From Streptomyces sp. MUM 2J (GTDB lineage: Bacteria > Actinomycetota > Actinomycetes > Streptomycetales > Streptomycetaceae), in contig NZ_JADWYM010000034.1 of the NCBI RefSeq assembly GCF_022414535.1, forward strand, positions 17,607 through 81,606: a stretch of DNA of 64,000 nt, written 5' to 3'. The position numbers and the translations under genes were made by a program. Of the stretch, positions 1-8,887 are shown piece by piece. Numbering within the stretch: the stretch's first letter is position 1; the number at the start of each line of letters is the position of its first letter. The notes under the pieces are model-generated. The model did not search any database and had not been told where the DNA came from. It was given only the letters and a program-made list of their open reading frames with translations.

Positions 1-1084
1 TCGAACGAGGCACACTGCGCTGACGATAGGAGACCGTGATGACGTTCCACATGATCACGCACGCGCTGTATCCGGCGAGAGCGATGCTCGCCATCAAGAA
101 GGTCGGCACGAACACGGGCAGCGCGAGGAAGACTCCGCCGAGGAGCTGCGAGGCCGTGAGCATGTGCACACGCGGAATCCACCGGATCAGCCGGGGGGCT
201 GCGACCGACAGCGCGATGCCTCCTAGCGACCCGATCGAATAGACCAGCCCGAAGTGGAAGCTGTCCAGGCCGACCAGGTCCTTGTCGGTTGCGAAGAGGG
301 CGAACAGCGGCTGCCATCCAGCGAAGGTCAAGGCTCCGAACGCGGTCATCAGCATGAACACACGCAGCAACGGGTTGCGCCAAATAGCTCGGAACCCCTC
401 CAGCATCGACGGGAGGTAACCCGCGACGCTCTCGCTGCGCTCCGCGGCGAGCCGAGGCAGGCGCATCGCGGCCAGAATCGCCATCGCGTACAAGGCCGCG
501 CTAGAGAGCAGCGACCAGCTCGCGCTGACAGCCATGATCATGCCGCCCAGTGCCGGGCCGATCATGCCGTTCAGTAGCTCCCCAAGCACCGTCTGTTTGG
601 AGTTGGCGCTCTCCAACTCATCTGCGGAGACAATGGCGGGTAGTGCCGTCTGCGCCGAGACGTCGTAGAGCACTTCACCGATGCCGACTAGCAGCGCGCC
701 TGCTGCCAGGATGGGGATGTTCAGCCAGCCTCCCGCCACGGCGACCGCCACGAGAACCAGGCTGGAGGCCCGTAGGAGATTCGCGCCTTGCAACACCGCA
801 CGCAGTGCGGACCGGTCGGCGAACACACCCAACGCAGGTGCCAGCAATGCCCACGGCACCATCCGGCATGCGGCGACAGTGCCAACCGCCAGTGCCGACC
901 TAGAGGTCTCTGCCGCCAGTAGCGGCAGTGTCACCAACGTGAACCCGTCCGCGAGGTTGGCGAACGCGAAAGATGTCAGTAGTGCCCGTAGGCGGGGCTT
1001 GGACCTTCCTGCGGTCTGGGTAGTTGTCGCGGCCGAGCCCGTGGGCCGCTTGTCGGCGGCATCGGCCGTTTCGGGTGAATTCAC
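1..1084 (-). CDS. MFS exporter of the biosynthetic cluster (C-terminus outside window)
   Basis: The gene reads leftward off the window edge, so about 361 N-terminal residues are visible. The chosen GTG at 1084 has AAAGGAA 8 bases upstream; the ATG at 1104 is out of frame and terminates after seven codons. The translation is a chain of hydrophobic segments typical of the 12-TM major facilitator fold. It has an MFS motif-A-like loop (GVFADRSALRAVL) between the second and third segments, and most resembles the drug/siderophore exporters of the EntS/DHA3 type. It is the last visible gene of the leftward operon, 382 bp past the ATP-grasp gene. Export of, and self-resistance to, the cluster product is the natural role (inference). 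Substrate cannot be read from sequence. Confidence 0.85.
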   Translation of the reverse strand, partial: MNSPETADAADKRPTGSAATTTQTAGRSKPRLRALLTSFAFANLADGFTLVTLPLLAAETSRSALAVGTVAACRMVPWALLAPALGVFADRSALRAVLQGANLLRASSLVLVAVAVAGGWLNIPILAAGALLVGIGEVLYDVSAQTALPAIVSADELESANSKQTVLGELLNGMIGPALGGMIMAVSASWSLLSSAALYAMAILAAMRLPRLAAERSESVAGYLPSMLEGFRAIWRNPLLRVFMLMTAFGALTFAGWQPLFALFATDKDLVGLDSFHFGLVYSIGSLGGIALSVAAPRLIRWIPRVHMLTASQLLGGVFLALPVFVPTFLMASIALAGYSACVIMWNVITVSYRQRSVPRS

Positions 1085-1466
1085 TCTGCAGGTTCCTTTG
1101 TCATGACGCGACTTACCATCGAGTCGAATTTGCGGAGGTGAAAAGAGCCGAAAGAGACCCCGCTCTTCGGGCAATCAAATCGTCAGCGGATCCGGCCCTG
1201 TTTGGTGAAGCAGCCCCCTTACTTGCCGTCGACGACAGGGCGGCCAGCCAGTACGGGCGCATCGACGGTCGCCAAGGGTTCCGCGGCGTAATCCCAATCA
1301 GCCGCGATGTGCTCGATCACGCGCCAACCTCGTCGGCCTCGTCCGTTGCGCGGCCGACGAGGTTGGCGCAGCTGAAGGCGAGCAGCAACGGTTCAGCTGC
1401 GACCGGTACTCGAGGCTGTCGGCAGGGGGTCCGAGCCCTGCCGAACTGTGCTTTCGTCGAGAGAGG
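1085..1466. other. Intergenic region with strong hairpin
   Basis: No coding sequence is supported in these 382 bases. The region holds the perfect inverted repeat at 1321-1369, listed separately, and the ribosome binding site of the exporter gene at its left end. It probably separates the ATP-grasp gene from the exporter transcriptionally. Confidence 0.6.
1321..1369 (-). terminator. 18-bp perfect inverted repeat downstream of the ATP-grasp gene
   Basis: Arms 1321-1338 and 1352-1369 are exact reverse complements around a 13-base loop. It lies about 100 bases past the leftward ATP-grasp stop codon and 237 bases before the exporter start. No T-run follows on either side, so it is a factor-independent-like terminator of the U-less kind frequent in Streptomyces, or a protein-binding site. 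The terminator role is inferred. Confidence 0.55.
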
Positions 1467-2867
1467 TCACCGCCCGTGCCCTTCTGCCAGCGTGTCCTCC
1501 CCGGCAGTCACCACACAACCGAACGACACGCCGTCACGGTGGCGCAGCAACCTGGCTGCCTCGTTCACGCGGGGTTGCTTGGTGTAGCAGCCGGCGCTGC
1601 GCTCGCCGACGCGGAACGGGCCGAGCAGCACCGGTGCGGTGACCTCAGTGAGCTCCTCGCGCTGGCGGTCCCAGTAGAGGAGCGGCCACGGGTCGGCTTC
1701 GACGGCCTCCTGCACCACGTAATCGTCGCTCGCGACCGCGTCCTTCAGCAGTCGCTCCCATTCACCGGCCGGGGTGACGGAACCGAGAACCACGCCGCGT
1801 GAGCCGAAAGCATTGCACGGCTTGAGCACCGCGTTCTCCCGGTGCGAGGCTGCCCACTCGGTTGCGTCGACCAGGGCCCCCTGCCGCCGGGCTGGGCCCT
1901 CCTGCAGTCGGGCGGTCCACGGAACGTGGTCGAGCAGCCGCTGCTGCTCCGCCGTCAAATCGGTGCGCTGAAAGAGATCGGCCAGCAGCGCCTTACTAGT
2001 GAACAGTGCCGCGAGCTGCCCGCCGAAGAGCGGCACTCCGCTCTGTTCCAAGGCCACCAGCCGGTCCGCGTGCTCGCCAACCACCCGCTCGGAAGCCATG
2101 AAGTACTTCACCGCGGCCGCGTAGGTGACGCCCTGCCAGTGAAGCCCACCTGCGTCTATCTCGACCTCGTCGAACGGGACGAAGTCGCAGGGGACACCGT
2201 GCGCGCTGTGATAGGCGGCTTCCAGCTCGAATGCCCGCAACGAACCTTCGTCCCCGTCCCAGGGAAATCCGAGCAGAGCCACCCGGCCGCCAGGTTCAGG
2301 CAGTTGGTCCACGATCCAGCTGAGCCGGGCCGCGAAGGTCGACTGCGCACCGATTCCGTGCGCGCGACGGGCCTCGATACCGGGGCCGGACTTGAACAGG
2401 GCCTCCGTCAGCACCGGGGTGGGCGTCGCCCCGTTGAGACAGGCCCCGAAGTTGAATTCGAGGAACTTCGGCTGCCCCGACTCGACCAGTACGTCCGCCC
2501 GGGAACAACCCAGGACCCGGCCGAGCGGCTGGGCGGCTGGCAGAAACCAGCGAGCGTCCTGAGGAACGCCGGTGTGATCGGCTAGCCGTCCGAAGTCCCC
2601 CGCGGAGATGTCCACGGCATGGTCCACCAACAGGCGGGTGAGCTGCGAATTCAGCCGGTCGAGGGTACGGCCGCTCGCGGCGTCGACCACGAACGGCTGC
2701 ACCGGAACCAGGTCCGTGTACTGCCAAATACCCAACTCACGGCAGCTGTACTCGATTTCTCGCCCCGTGCAGGCCGCCTCACCACTGCTCAGCGCCGCGA
2801 GGCGGCGAGCCCAGTCGCGGTGAGCCGGGCCGGGCCGGAGATCGACGGGAGACGCGTCGGCGTGCAT
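1467..2867 (-). CDS. ATP-grasp-like carboxylate-amine ligase (glutathionylspermidine-synthase-like)
   Basis: 466 residues. The C-terminal half has the layout of an ATP-grasp ligase: a lysine/glycine loop (VLKPCNAFGSRGVVLG) followed by a YVVQEAVE strand. The middle has an FLEFNFGACLNG segment recalling the N-rich loops of glutathionylspermidine-synthase relatives. Such enzymes join a carboxylate to an amine through an acyl phosphate. In a peptide cluster that would mean adding an amino acid or polyamine outside the NRPS line, but the substrate is unknown. The ATG at 2867 follows AAAGGGGAA. It lies 117 bp downstream of the PKS/NRPS gene on the same strand. Family assignment is by eye and moderate; the cluster role is inferred. 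Confidence 0.6.
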   Translation of the reverse strand: MHADASPVDLRPGPAHRDWARRLAALSSGEAACTGREIEYSCRELGIWQYTDLVPVQPFVVDAASGRTLDRLNSQLTRLLVDHAVDISAGDFGRLADHTGVPQDARWFLPAAQPLGRVLGCSRADVLVESGQPKFLEFNFGACLNGATPTPVLTEALFKSGPGIEARRAHGIGAQSTFAARLSWIVDQLPEPGGRVALLGFPWDGDEGSLRAFELEAAYHSAHGVPCDFVPFDEVEIDAGGLHWQGVTYAAAVKYFMASERVVGEHADRLVALEQSGVPLFGGQLAALFTSKALLADLFQRTDLTAEQQRLLDHVPWTARLQEGPARRQGALVDATEWAASHRENAVLKPCNAFGSRGVVLGSVTPAGEWERLLKDAVASDDYVVQEAVEADPWPLLYWDRQREELTEVTAPVLLGPFRVGERSAGCYTKQPRVNEAARLLRHRDGVSFGCVVTAGEDTLAEGHGR

Positions 2868-2984
2868 CAGGTATTCCCCTTTTCCATGTGCGGTCTTTCA
2901 GTTCTGGCAGGTGCCCCGCCCGAGAATCTCACTTGCTCCGACGGATCAACCCCTCGCCTTTGTAACCGGGTACGGCGCATCGGG

Positions 2985-5900
2985 TCATGCCAGCACCTCC
3001 CCGGACGGTCCAGCCGCCGCCGCAGAGGTCAACCGTGCGGCCAGCCGCTCGCGCAGAGGCGACGGAGGGCGTGCCTCCGTGACCGGCAGTGCCCCACAGG
3101 GCCCCTGTACGGCCAAGGCCTCCAGGTAGCGGACCATGTCGTCGAGCAGCGTGCCGATGGTCGCCTCTCGGTACAGAGACCGGTCGTAGAGCGCCCTGAT
3201 CCGCAGCACACCGGCCTTGGACCGGAACTCGACGGCCAGCGGGAACTTCGCGGTCCCTGGCAGTGGGATCTCCAACGCCTCGACCCTGCTGTCCGCCGCC
3301 TCGGAGTCGAACATCGTCGCGATCACGCCGAAGGCACCGGAGCGGGCCCTCGACTCCCGGCGCAACAGCGGCAGGACATCCAGGAACGGGATGTCCGAGT
3401 TGCCCATCGCTTCGAGGAGTTGCCGGCGCGTATCCGCGAGGCTCGCGCCCAAGGTGGGCCCGTGATCCGGGCGCCGCTGTCGGAGGCGCAGCAGGACCGG
3501 GTCCACGAGAAGCCCGACGATGTTCTCGTGGCTGGGCAGCGGACGCTTGGAGATGTTGGTCGCGATCAGGACCTCGTCCGTCCGGCACCAGCGGGCGAGG
3601 GAACCGGCGAAGGCCGCCAGCGCTGCGGCGAAGAGCGTCGTACCCTCGATCGCGACCATCTCCTGGAGGTCGATCACCGTCCGTGCCCCGATCGAGCGCG
3701 AGAGCGTGCCCACGCTGTCGCCCCCGTCGGCGTCGCGGTCCCGCGGCGGCACGGTGGGCGCCGCGCCGTCCAGGGTCCGCCGCCAAAAATCGAGTTGCCG
3801 GGCGTGCTCCGGACCTGCCCGGAAGGCCTGCTCCCAGGCGACGAAATCGGCGTAGTCGCCCGCGGGTCGGGCGGATTCGCCGCCCGCGAGGTGAGCCACC
3901 AGCGAACCGCCGATCAGATCGGTGGACCAGCCGTCGACCGCGATGTGGTGGCAGACGAAGATCACCTGCCACCTTCCCGAGCTCTGCCGTAGCAGCACCC
4001 TGGCAGAGTTGGCGGCCAGGTCGAAGGGCCGCGAGACGAACTCCTCCAGGAGCCGTTCCGGGTGCTCGCCGTCGGGCAGCCCGCCGACCACGTCCACCGG
4101 AACAGCACTCGCGTCGATCACCGTGCGCCTGGGGATGCCCGTACGATCCGTCGCGAAGACGGAGCGCAGAGAGGTGTGCTCCGCGAGCACCGCCCGCACG
4201 GCGGCGAGCAGTTCGGGCTCCGAGACCTCCTGGTTGACGGTCCAACCGAAGGGCACGTTGTAGGAGTCGCTGTCCCCGCCCAACTGGTTCTCGTAATAAA
4301 GGCGTTCCTGCATAGTCGAGAGTAGGTCCCGGTGCACGGCCACAGTTGCGGCATGCTGCTCAGCCGCTGCTTCCGTTCCGCCGATGAGCAGTTCGCTGGC
4401 CTGCCGGGGCGTCCGGCAGGCGACCAGTCGGGCCAGGGTGGCGTCCGGGCGGAGCAGTGGGCGCACCCGGGCGGCGAACCGCATCATCTGCAGAGAGTCG
4501 ACCCCCAGGGCGACGAAGGTCTCGTCGGCAGGCACCTCACTGTGGCCGGTGACCGCCCGGATCGCGGCCAGCGCCGCCTCCAGAGCGTCAGTACCAAGTG
4601 CCGGAGCGCTGTCGGCGGTCATGATGCCAGCGACCGCGCGCAGATCACGGCTGATCGTTCGCAGGCGGGCGGCGATGGGCTCGGTGGCCGGTGCGACCAC
4701 GGCGGACCGCGTGCAGAGTGCGGCCCGCAGCAGCAGCGCGCCCTCCTCCCTGCTGAGGCCGCGTTCGCTGCTCCTGCCGTCGTGCGACCATCCGTCCCAC
4801 TGGATCGAGATCCACGGTCGGCCGGTACGAGCCGTCTGCACCCGGGCCAGCGCGTCGAGGAAGGCATTGGCGCTGACGTACGGCCCGAAGGTACGCGCCC
4901 CGATGACGGTGGACAGGGACGAGTACAGCGCGACAAAGTCGTGCTCGACGTTCTCCAGCTCGGCGGCGAGGAAACGTGCCCCGTCGACCTTGGCGCGGAC
5001 CGTGTCGAAAGCCAACTGCTCGGTGGTCTCGGTTAGTTCGGAGAACGCGTCCCGATCCGTGTCGCCGGCCAAGTGGAAGACGCCGTCCACCCGTCCGGAT
5101 TCGCCGGCCACCTCCGCGAGGAGGCGGCGCAGGTCTTCGGCATCGGTGCAGTCGACCGTGGCCCACTCGATCCGGGAACCGGATGCGCGAATCCGTCGCT
5201 CAGCGGCCTGAATCTCCGCCGACCGGGGCCCGGCCGCACTCCGTCCGGCCAGCACCACCCTGGCTCGGGTCTGCTCGCAGATCGTCTCGGCCAGATGCAT
5301 ACCCAGGTTCCCGGTCCCGCCCAGGACCAGATAGGTGCCGCCCCAGCGCAGCAGGCTCGGGTGCAAGCCGTCGACCGGCCGGTGGACCCGCCGGTAACCG
5401 GAGCCGCCGCGCAGTGCCCGGTCCTCGCTGCCGTCGACGAACTGCCAAAGGATCTGGTCCAGCTCCGCGTCGACGTCCAGCGCCGCGCCACCTGGCTCGC
5501 ACGGTTCGAGATCGAGGACCGAGGCGCGGAGACCGACCACCTCGTGCGGGGCACAGGCCCGCACCCCGAGCAGGCCGGACTGGCGCAGATCGGGCAGTTC
5601 GCCGGGGAGGACCGCGAAGCCACCCCGCGAGACCAGGACGAGGTCCGTCGTGTTCTCGGCGAGCGCCCCGGCGGGACCGAGCACGGTCTCGCGCAGCCAG
5701 CGCCTCAGGTCGAAATCGGACGGGGTACCGGCAGGTTCTCCGTCCCGGCCTTCGAGCACCACGACCACGGCACTGCCGGAGGAGGCCCGGGTGTCCTCGC
5801 CCATGCGTGCCAGCCGTTCACGCAGGGCGTCGGCGACACGTCCCTCACCCACGACGCGCACCTGCGCCGGTACTCGCGGTGTTCCCGGTCGAACGGCGTC

Positions 5901-8081
5901 GGGCACCCAGACCGGCTCCTCAAGCACGCAGCGGCCATACCGCCCGGTAGCACCGGGCTCCGCCCCGGGGGCGTGCGCCCAGTGCGACTGGCGCTGGAAC
6001 GGGTATCCCGGCAGTTCCGCGATCGAGCCCTGTCCGGAGAGATTGACCGCGTCCCAGTCGACTTCCTGCCCCGCCACCCACAGCGCGGACAGCTGGGCGA
6101 ACAGCCCAGCCACGCAGCCGTCCGGGTGCGACATGATCTCCGCGAGGTCGATGCACGGCCCGTCGACGGTCGCGGTCGGTTCCTCGGCGTCTGGGGCAGG
6201 GGCGTACGGCAGCTCCTGCAGGCAGCGTTCGAGATCCGAATCGCCCTGCAGGAGGCCCAGCAGCGGGTCGTCGTCCCGCCCGTGGAACGAGCCGATCTCG
6301 ACGCCGAAGGAAGTGAGGAGCTCGACCACGGCAAGGTGCTGGGCGATCCGCAGGACGGCAGCGGCGCGCTCGTCCCTGTCCGTCCCCAGACCCTGGCAGA
6401 CTCTGTCCGCAGCAGCATCGGCCCGGGCGGTCACCATCTCCCAGCGCTCGCGGGCCACCGGATAGCGGCTGAGCAGCGGGCCGAAGTCGCCGGCCGGTGC
6501 CGCCTGGGCGGGTGCGAGCACGAGGGCGACCGCACCGGCACACTCGCCCGGCGAGCGAGTGCCTTCCAGAGCGGTCACCCGGGTCGTGCCCGCTCCGCCG
6601 GTGCGGAGGAGCACGCTGCGCCGGCGGTGACGGCGTCGGCCTGCTGCGAGCGTGTGCAGCAGGTCCAGATCGGCGCCGTCGCGGTCCAGCCGCTCGCGGA
6701 GGGTCTCCTCGACCGCCGTCAGGGCGGCCTGGTGCGGTGCCGAGAGCGGTATCGCCTGCGGACCCTCGACCGGAGCGGACCCGGCGCGCTGAGCGGTCTG
6801 GGGCTGCTCGACGATCACGTGTGCGTTGGTGCCCCCGACGCCGAAGGAGCTGACCCCGGCCCGCCGGACGTCGGCGTCCCACAGTTCGGCGCCGGTCGGG
6901 AAGGTGAACGGAACGGCCCCGCCGACGAAGTCGGGGAGCGGCGAGCGCAGGTTCCGCAGCGGCGGGCGGACCCCGCGTTCCACGCAGAGGGCGGCCTTGA
7001 TCAGGCCGACCACTCCGGCGGCCCGGTCGAGGTGCCCGAAGTTCGCCTTGAGCGAGCCGACGGCGCAGAAGCCCGCCGCGCCGCTGAGCGCCGTGAACGC
7101 GTCCTGCGCGGCGGCGAGTTCGATGGCGTCACCGAGCCGGGTGCCGGTGCCGTGCGTCTCCAGATAGCCCACGCTCTCGACGGGAATCCGCGCCCGGGAG
7201 ATCGCGGAGAGCAGCACGTCCGTCTGACCGCGGCGGTTCGGGGCCAGGAAGCTCGTCTTCTCGGAGCCGTCGTTGTTGACGGCGGTACTGCGGATCACCG
7301 CGTGCACCACCCTCCCCTGCTCGATGGCGTCCTCCAGGCGCTGGAGCACCACCACGCCGGCCCCGTTGCCCGGCACGGCGCCGTCCGACTCGGCATCGAA
7401 AGGCCGGCAGACGCCGTCGGGAGAGGTGATCATGCCCTCTTCAAAGACATAACCGTCCGCCAGGCCGAGGTTGACGGTCACTCCGCCGGCGAGCGCCACA
7501 TCGATGTTGCCCGAGAGCAGGCTCTCCACCGCCAGGTGGACGGCAACCAAGGAGGAGGAGCAGCCAGTCTGGACGTTGACCGCCTCGCCCTCCAGGTTCA
7601 GCAGATAGCTGACCCGGGTGGCGAGGAAGTCAGGCGCGTTGCCGGTAAGGACCTGGTACTTGGCGGCCTCGGAACTGCCCTGGGGCACCAGGTAGCTGCT
7701 GGGTGCCGCCGAGGCGTACACCCCCGTCGGCAGATCCGAGGTGGGCACCACGCCCGAACCGTCGAGCGCGTCCCAGCACAGCTCCAGGAAGACCCGGTGC
7801 TGCGGATCGAGGACCTCCGCCTCCGCGGGACTGAGCCCGAACGACGCGGCGTCGAAGAGGTCCACGTCGGACAACAATCCTGCGGTGGGGACCCGGGTGG
7901 GCTCGGTCGCGGACCGCGACCAGGTGGTCGTCCCGTCCTCACCGCGGACGCACATCTCCCAGAACGACTCCAGATCCGGTGCCTTGGGCGCCCTGACGGC
8001 CATCCCGACGATCGCGACGCAGTTCTCGGGAATGCGGTCCGGGGCTGTGTCCTGCTCCACGGTGTCGTCCTCGATTCTCAT
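2985..8081 (-). CDS. Hybrid PKS-NRPS megasynthase, KS-AT(inactive)-KR-ACP-C
   Basis: 1698 residues from the ATG at 8081, which overlaps the thioesterase stop (ATGA) and has GGAG upstream. The ketosynthase (about 18-425) keeps Cys174 (TGCSSS), His310 (ETHGTGT) and His350 (NFGH), so it should be active. Residues 440-700 are an acyltransferase-like stretch without the GHSxG nucleophile; SFHGRDD stands in its place. The chain is therefore probably extended from a separately loaded ACP. The ketoreductase (about 720-1110) shows GGTGNLG, Ser1055/1056, Tyr1068 and Asn1072. The carrier serine is Ser1196 (GVDSLQ). The C-terminal condensation domain (about 1250-1660) has an intact HHIAVDG motif (His1379). 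With the aminomalonyl-ACP genes upstream, it probably adds an amino-bearing two-carbon unit, reduces the ketone and passes the chain to an amine. No terminal thioesterase is present. Confidence 0.9.
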   Translation of the reverse strand: MRIEDDTVEQDTAPDRIPENCVAIVGMAVRAPKAPDLESFWEMCVRGEDGTTTWSRSATEPTRVPTAGLLSDVDLFDAASFGLSPAEAEVLDPQHRVFLELCWDALDGSGVVPTSDLPTGVYASAAPSSYLVPQGSSEAAKYQVLTGNAPDFLATRVSYLLNLEGEAVNVQTGCSSSLVAVHLAVESLLSGNIDVALAGGVTVNLGLADGYVFEEGMITSPDGVCRPFDAESDGAVPGNGAGVVVLQRLEDAIEQGRVVHAVIRSTAVNNDGSEKTSFLAPNRRGQTDVLLSAISRARIPVESVGYLETHGTGTRLGDAIELAAAQDAFTALSGAAGFCAVGSLKANFGHLDRAAGVVGLIKAALCVERGVRPPLRNLRSPLPDFVGGAVPFTFPTGAELWDADVRRAGVSSFGVGGTNAHVIVEQPQTAQRAGSAPVEGPQAIPLSAPHQAALTAVEETLRERLDRDGADLDLLHTLAAGRRRHRRRSVLLRTGGAGTTRVTALEGTRSPGECAGAVALVLAPAQAAPAGDFGPLLSRYPVARERWEMVTARADAAADRVCQGLGTDRDERAAAVLRIAQHLAVVELLTSFGVEIGSFHGRDDDPLLGLLQGDSDLERCLQELPYAPAPDAEEPTATVDGPCIDLAEIMSHPDGCVAGLFAQLSALWVAGQEVDWDAVNLSGQGSIAELPGYPFQRQSHWAHAPGAEPGATGRYGRCVLEEPVWVPDAVRPGTPRVPAQVRVVGEGRVADALRERLARMGEDTRASSGSAVVVVLEGRDGEPAGTPSDFDLRRWLRETVLGPAGALAENTTDLVLVSRGGFAVLPGELPDLRQSGLLGVRACAPHEVVGLRASVLDLEPCEPGGAALDVDAELDQILWQFVDGSEDRALRGGSGYRRVHRPVDGLHPSLLRWGGTYLVLGGTGNLGMHLAETICEQTRARVVLAGRSAAGPRSAEIQAAERRIRASGSRIEWATVDCTDAEDLRRLLAEVAGESGRVDGVFHLAGDTDRDAFSELTETTEQLAFDTVRAKVDGARFLAAELENVEHDFVALYSSLSTVIGARTFGPYVSANAFLDALARVQTARTGRPWISIQWDGWSHDGRSSERGLSREEGALLLRAALCTRSAVVAPATEPIAARLRTISRDLRAVAGIMTADSAPALGTDALEAALAAIRAVTGHSEVPADETFVALGVDSLQMMRFAARVRPLLRPDATLARLVACRTPRQASELLIGGTEAAAEQHAATVAVHRDLLSTMQERLYYENQLGGDSDSYNVPFGWTVNQEVSEPELLAAVRAVLAEHTSLRSVFATDRTGIPRRTVIDASAVPVDVVGGLPDGEHPERLLEEFVSRPFDLAANSARVLLRQSSGRWQVIFVCHHIAVDGWSTDLIGGSLVAHLAGGESARPAGDYADFVAWEQAFRAGPEHARQLDFWRRTLDGAAPTVPPRDRDADGGDSVGTLSRSIGARTVIDLQEMVAIEGTTLFAAALAAFAGSLARWCRTDEVLIATNISKRPLPSHENIVGLLVDPVLLRLRQRRPDHGPTLGASLADTRRQLLEAMGNSDIPFLDVLPLLRRESRARSGAFGVIATMFDSEAADSRVEALEIPLPGTAKFPLAVEFRSKAGVLRIRALYDRSLYREATIGTLLDDMVRYLEALAVQGPCGALPVTEARPPSPLRERLAARLTSAAAAGPSGEVLA

Positions 8082-8887
8082 TTCGGCCACTCCAGGCACT
8101 CCAGACAAGTCGTCAGCACAGTCCCGAACTCAGCCGCGTGGTCCGTGTTGAGCATGCTGTAGTGGTTGCCGGGGGCCTCGGTCACCTGGACCGGCACCCC
8201 CAGGGCGGCGGTCCAGCCGAGATCGGCAGGAACTGCTCCCCAGCCGGTCTCGTGCCGGGCTCGGATCTGGAACATCGGCACGGTCGGTCGGGGCGGCGTC
8301 CAAGGGGCGCGGATCGCCTCAAGGTGCCAGGTGAAGGCGGACAGGAAGGGCTCCAGGTCCGCCCGGGTGAGTGACGGTAGCCGGTACCGGTCCCGCAGGA
8401 CCCGCAGGACCGCGGCCCAGGTCTCCTCTTCCGAAGGCGCCGGTCCCAGCTCCAGTTCCTCGGTCGACGAGAACTCGAACAGTCCCGCGAGTTCGTCCCC
8501 CAGGGTGCGTTCCGCGCGGTCGAGGATGGTCGGGCATCCCGAGTCGATCAGTACGATCCCGGACACCTTCCGCCCGGCCGCTTCGAGCCGTGCTGCCATG
8601 TCGACGGCGACCGACCCGCCGAAGGACCAACCGGCCAGCACCACGTGCTCGATGCCGTACGACATCAGCTCGTCGGTGTACCGGGCCGACAGGCGACCGA
8701 CCGAGCACAGCTCGGTGCTCGCCGGACCGGCGTTCTCGAAGGCGAGCACCTGGTAGTCGCCCTCCAACTGGGGGAGCAGGCGCCGGAAGGCCGTGGCCAT
8801 CCCACTCGCGGGGTGCACGAACACCAGCGCCGACGTTCCCTCCCCGCGCAGTGCGACGAGGTGTTCCTCCAAGAGCCCCGGGGTCAT
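8078..8887 (-). CDS. Stand-alone alpha/beta-hydrolase thioesterase
   Basis: 269 residues with the NRPS/PKS thioesterase pattern: nucleophile Ser88 in GWSFGG, Asp116 in IVLIDSG and His242 near the C-terminus (APGNHYSML). It overlaps both neighbours by ATGA (NRPS stop/its start at 8884-8887, its stop/PKS start at 8078-8081), so all three are translationally coupled. Neither the visible NRPS nor the PKS ends in an integral thioesterase. It may therefore release the finished chain in trans, or it may be an editing type II enzyme that clears stalled carriers. The sequence does not decide between these. Confidence 0.88.
   Translation of the reverse strand: MTPGLLEEHLVALRGEGTSALVFVHPASGMATAFRRLLPQLEGDYQVLAFENAGPASTELCSVGRLSARYTDELMSYGIEHVVLAGWSFGGSVAVDMAARLEAAGRKVSGIVLIDSGCPTILDRAERTLGDELAGLFEFSSTEELELGPAPSEEETWAAVLRVLRDRYRLPSLTRADLEPFLSAFTWHLEAIRAPWTPPRPTVPMFQIRARHETGWGAVPADLGWTAALGVPVQVTEAPGNHYSMLNTDHAAEFGTVLTTCLECLEWPK

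Noticed and set aside
5073..8162. 1029-codon rightward frame opposite the PKS gene
   Set aside because: Shadow of the PKS/NRPS coding strand, whose domains are unmistakable; the antisense translation has no recognisable motif.
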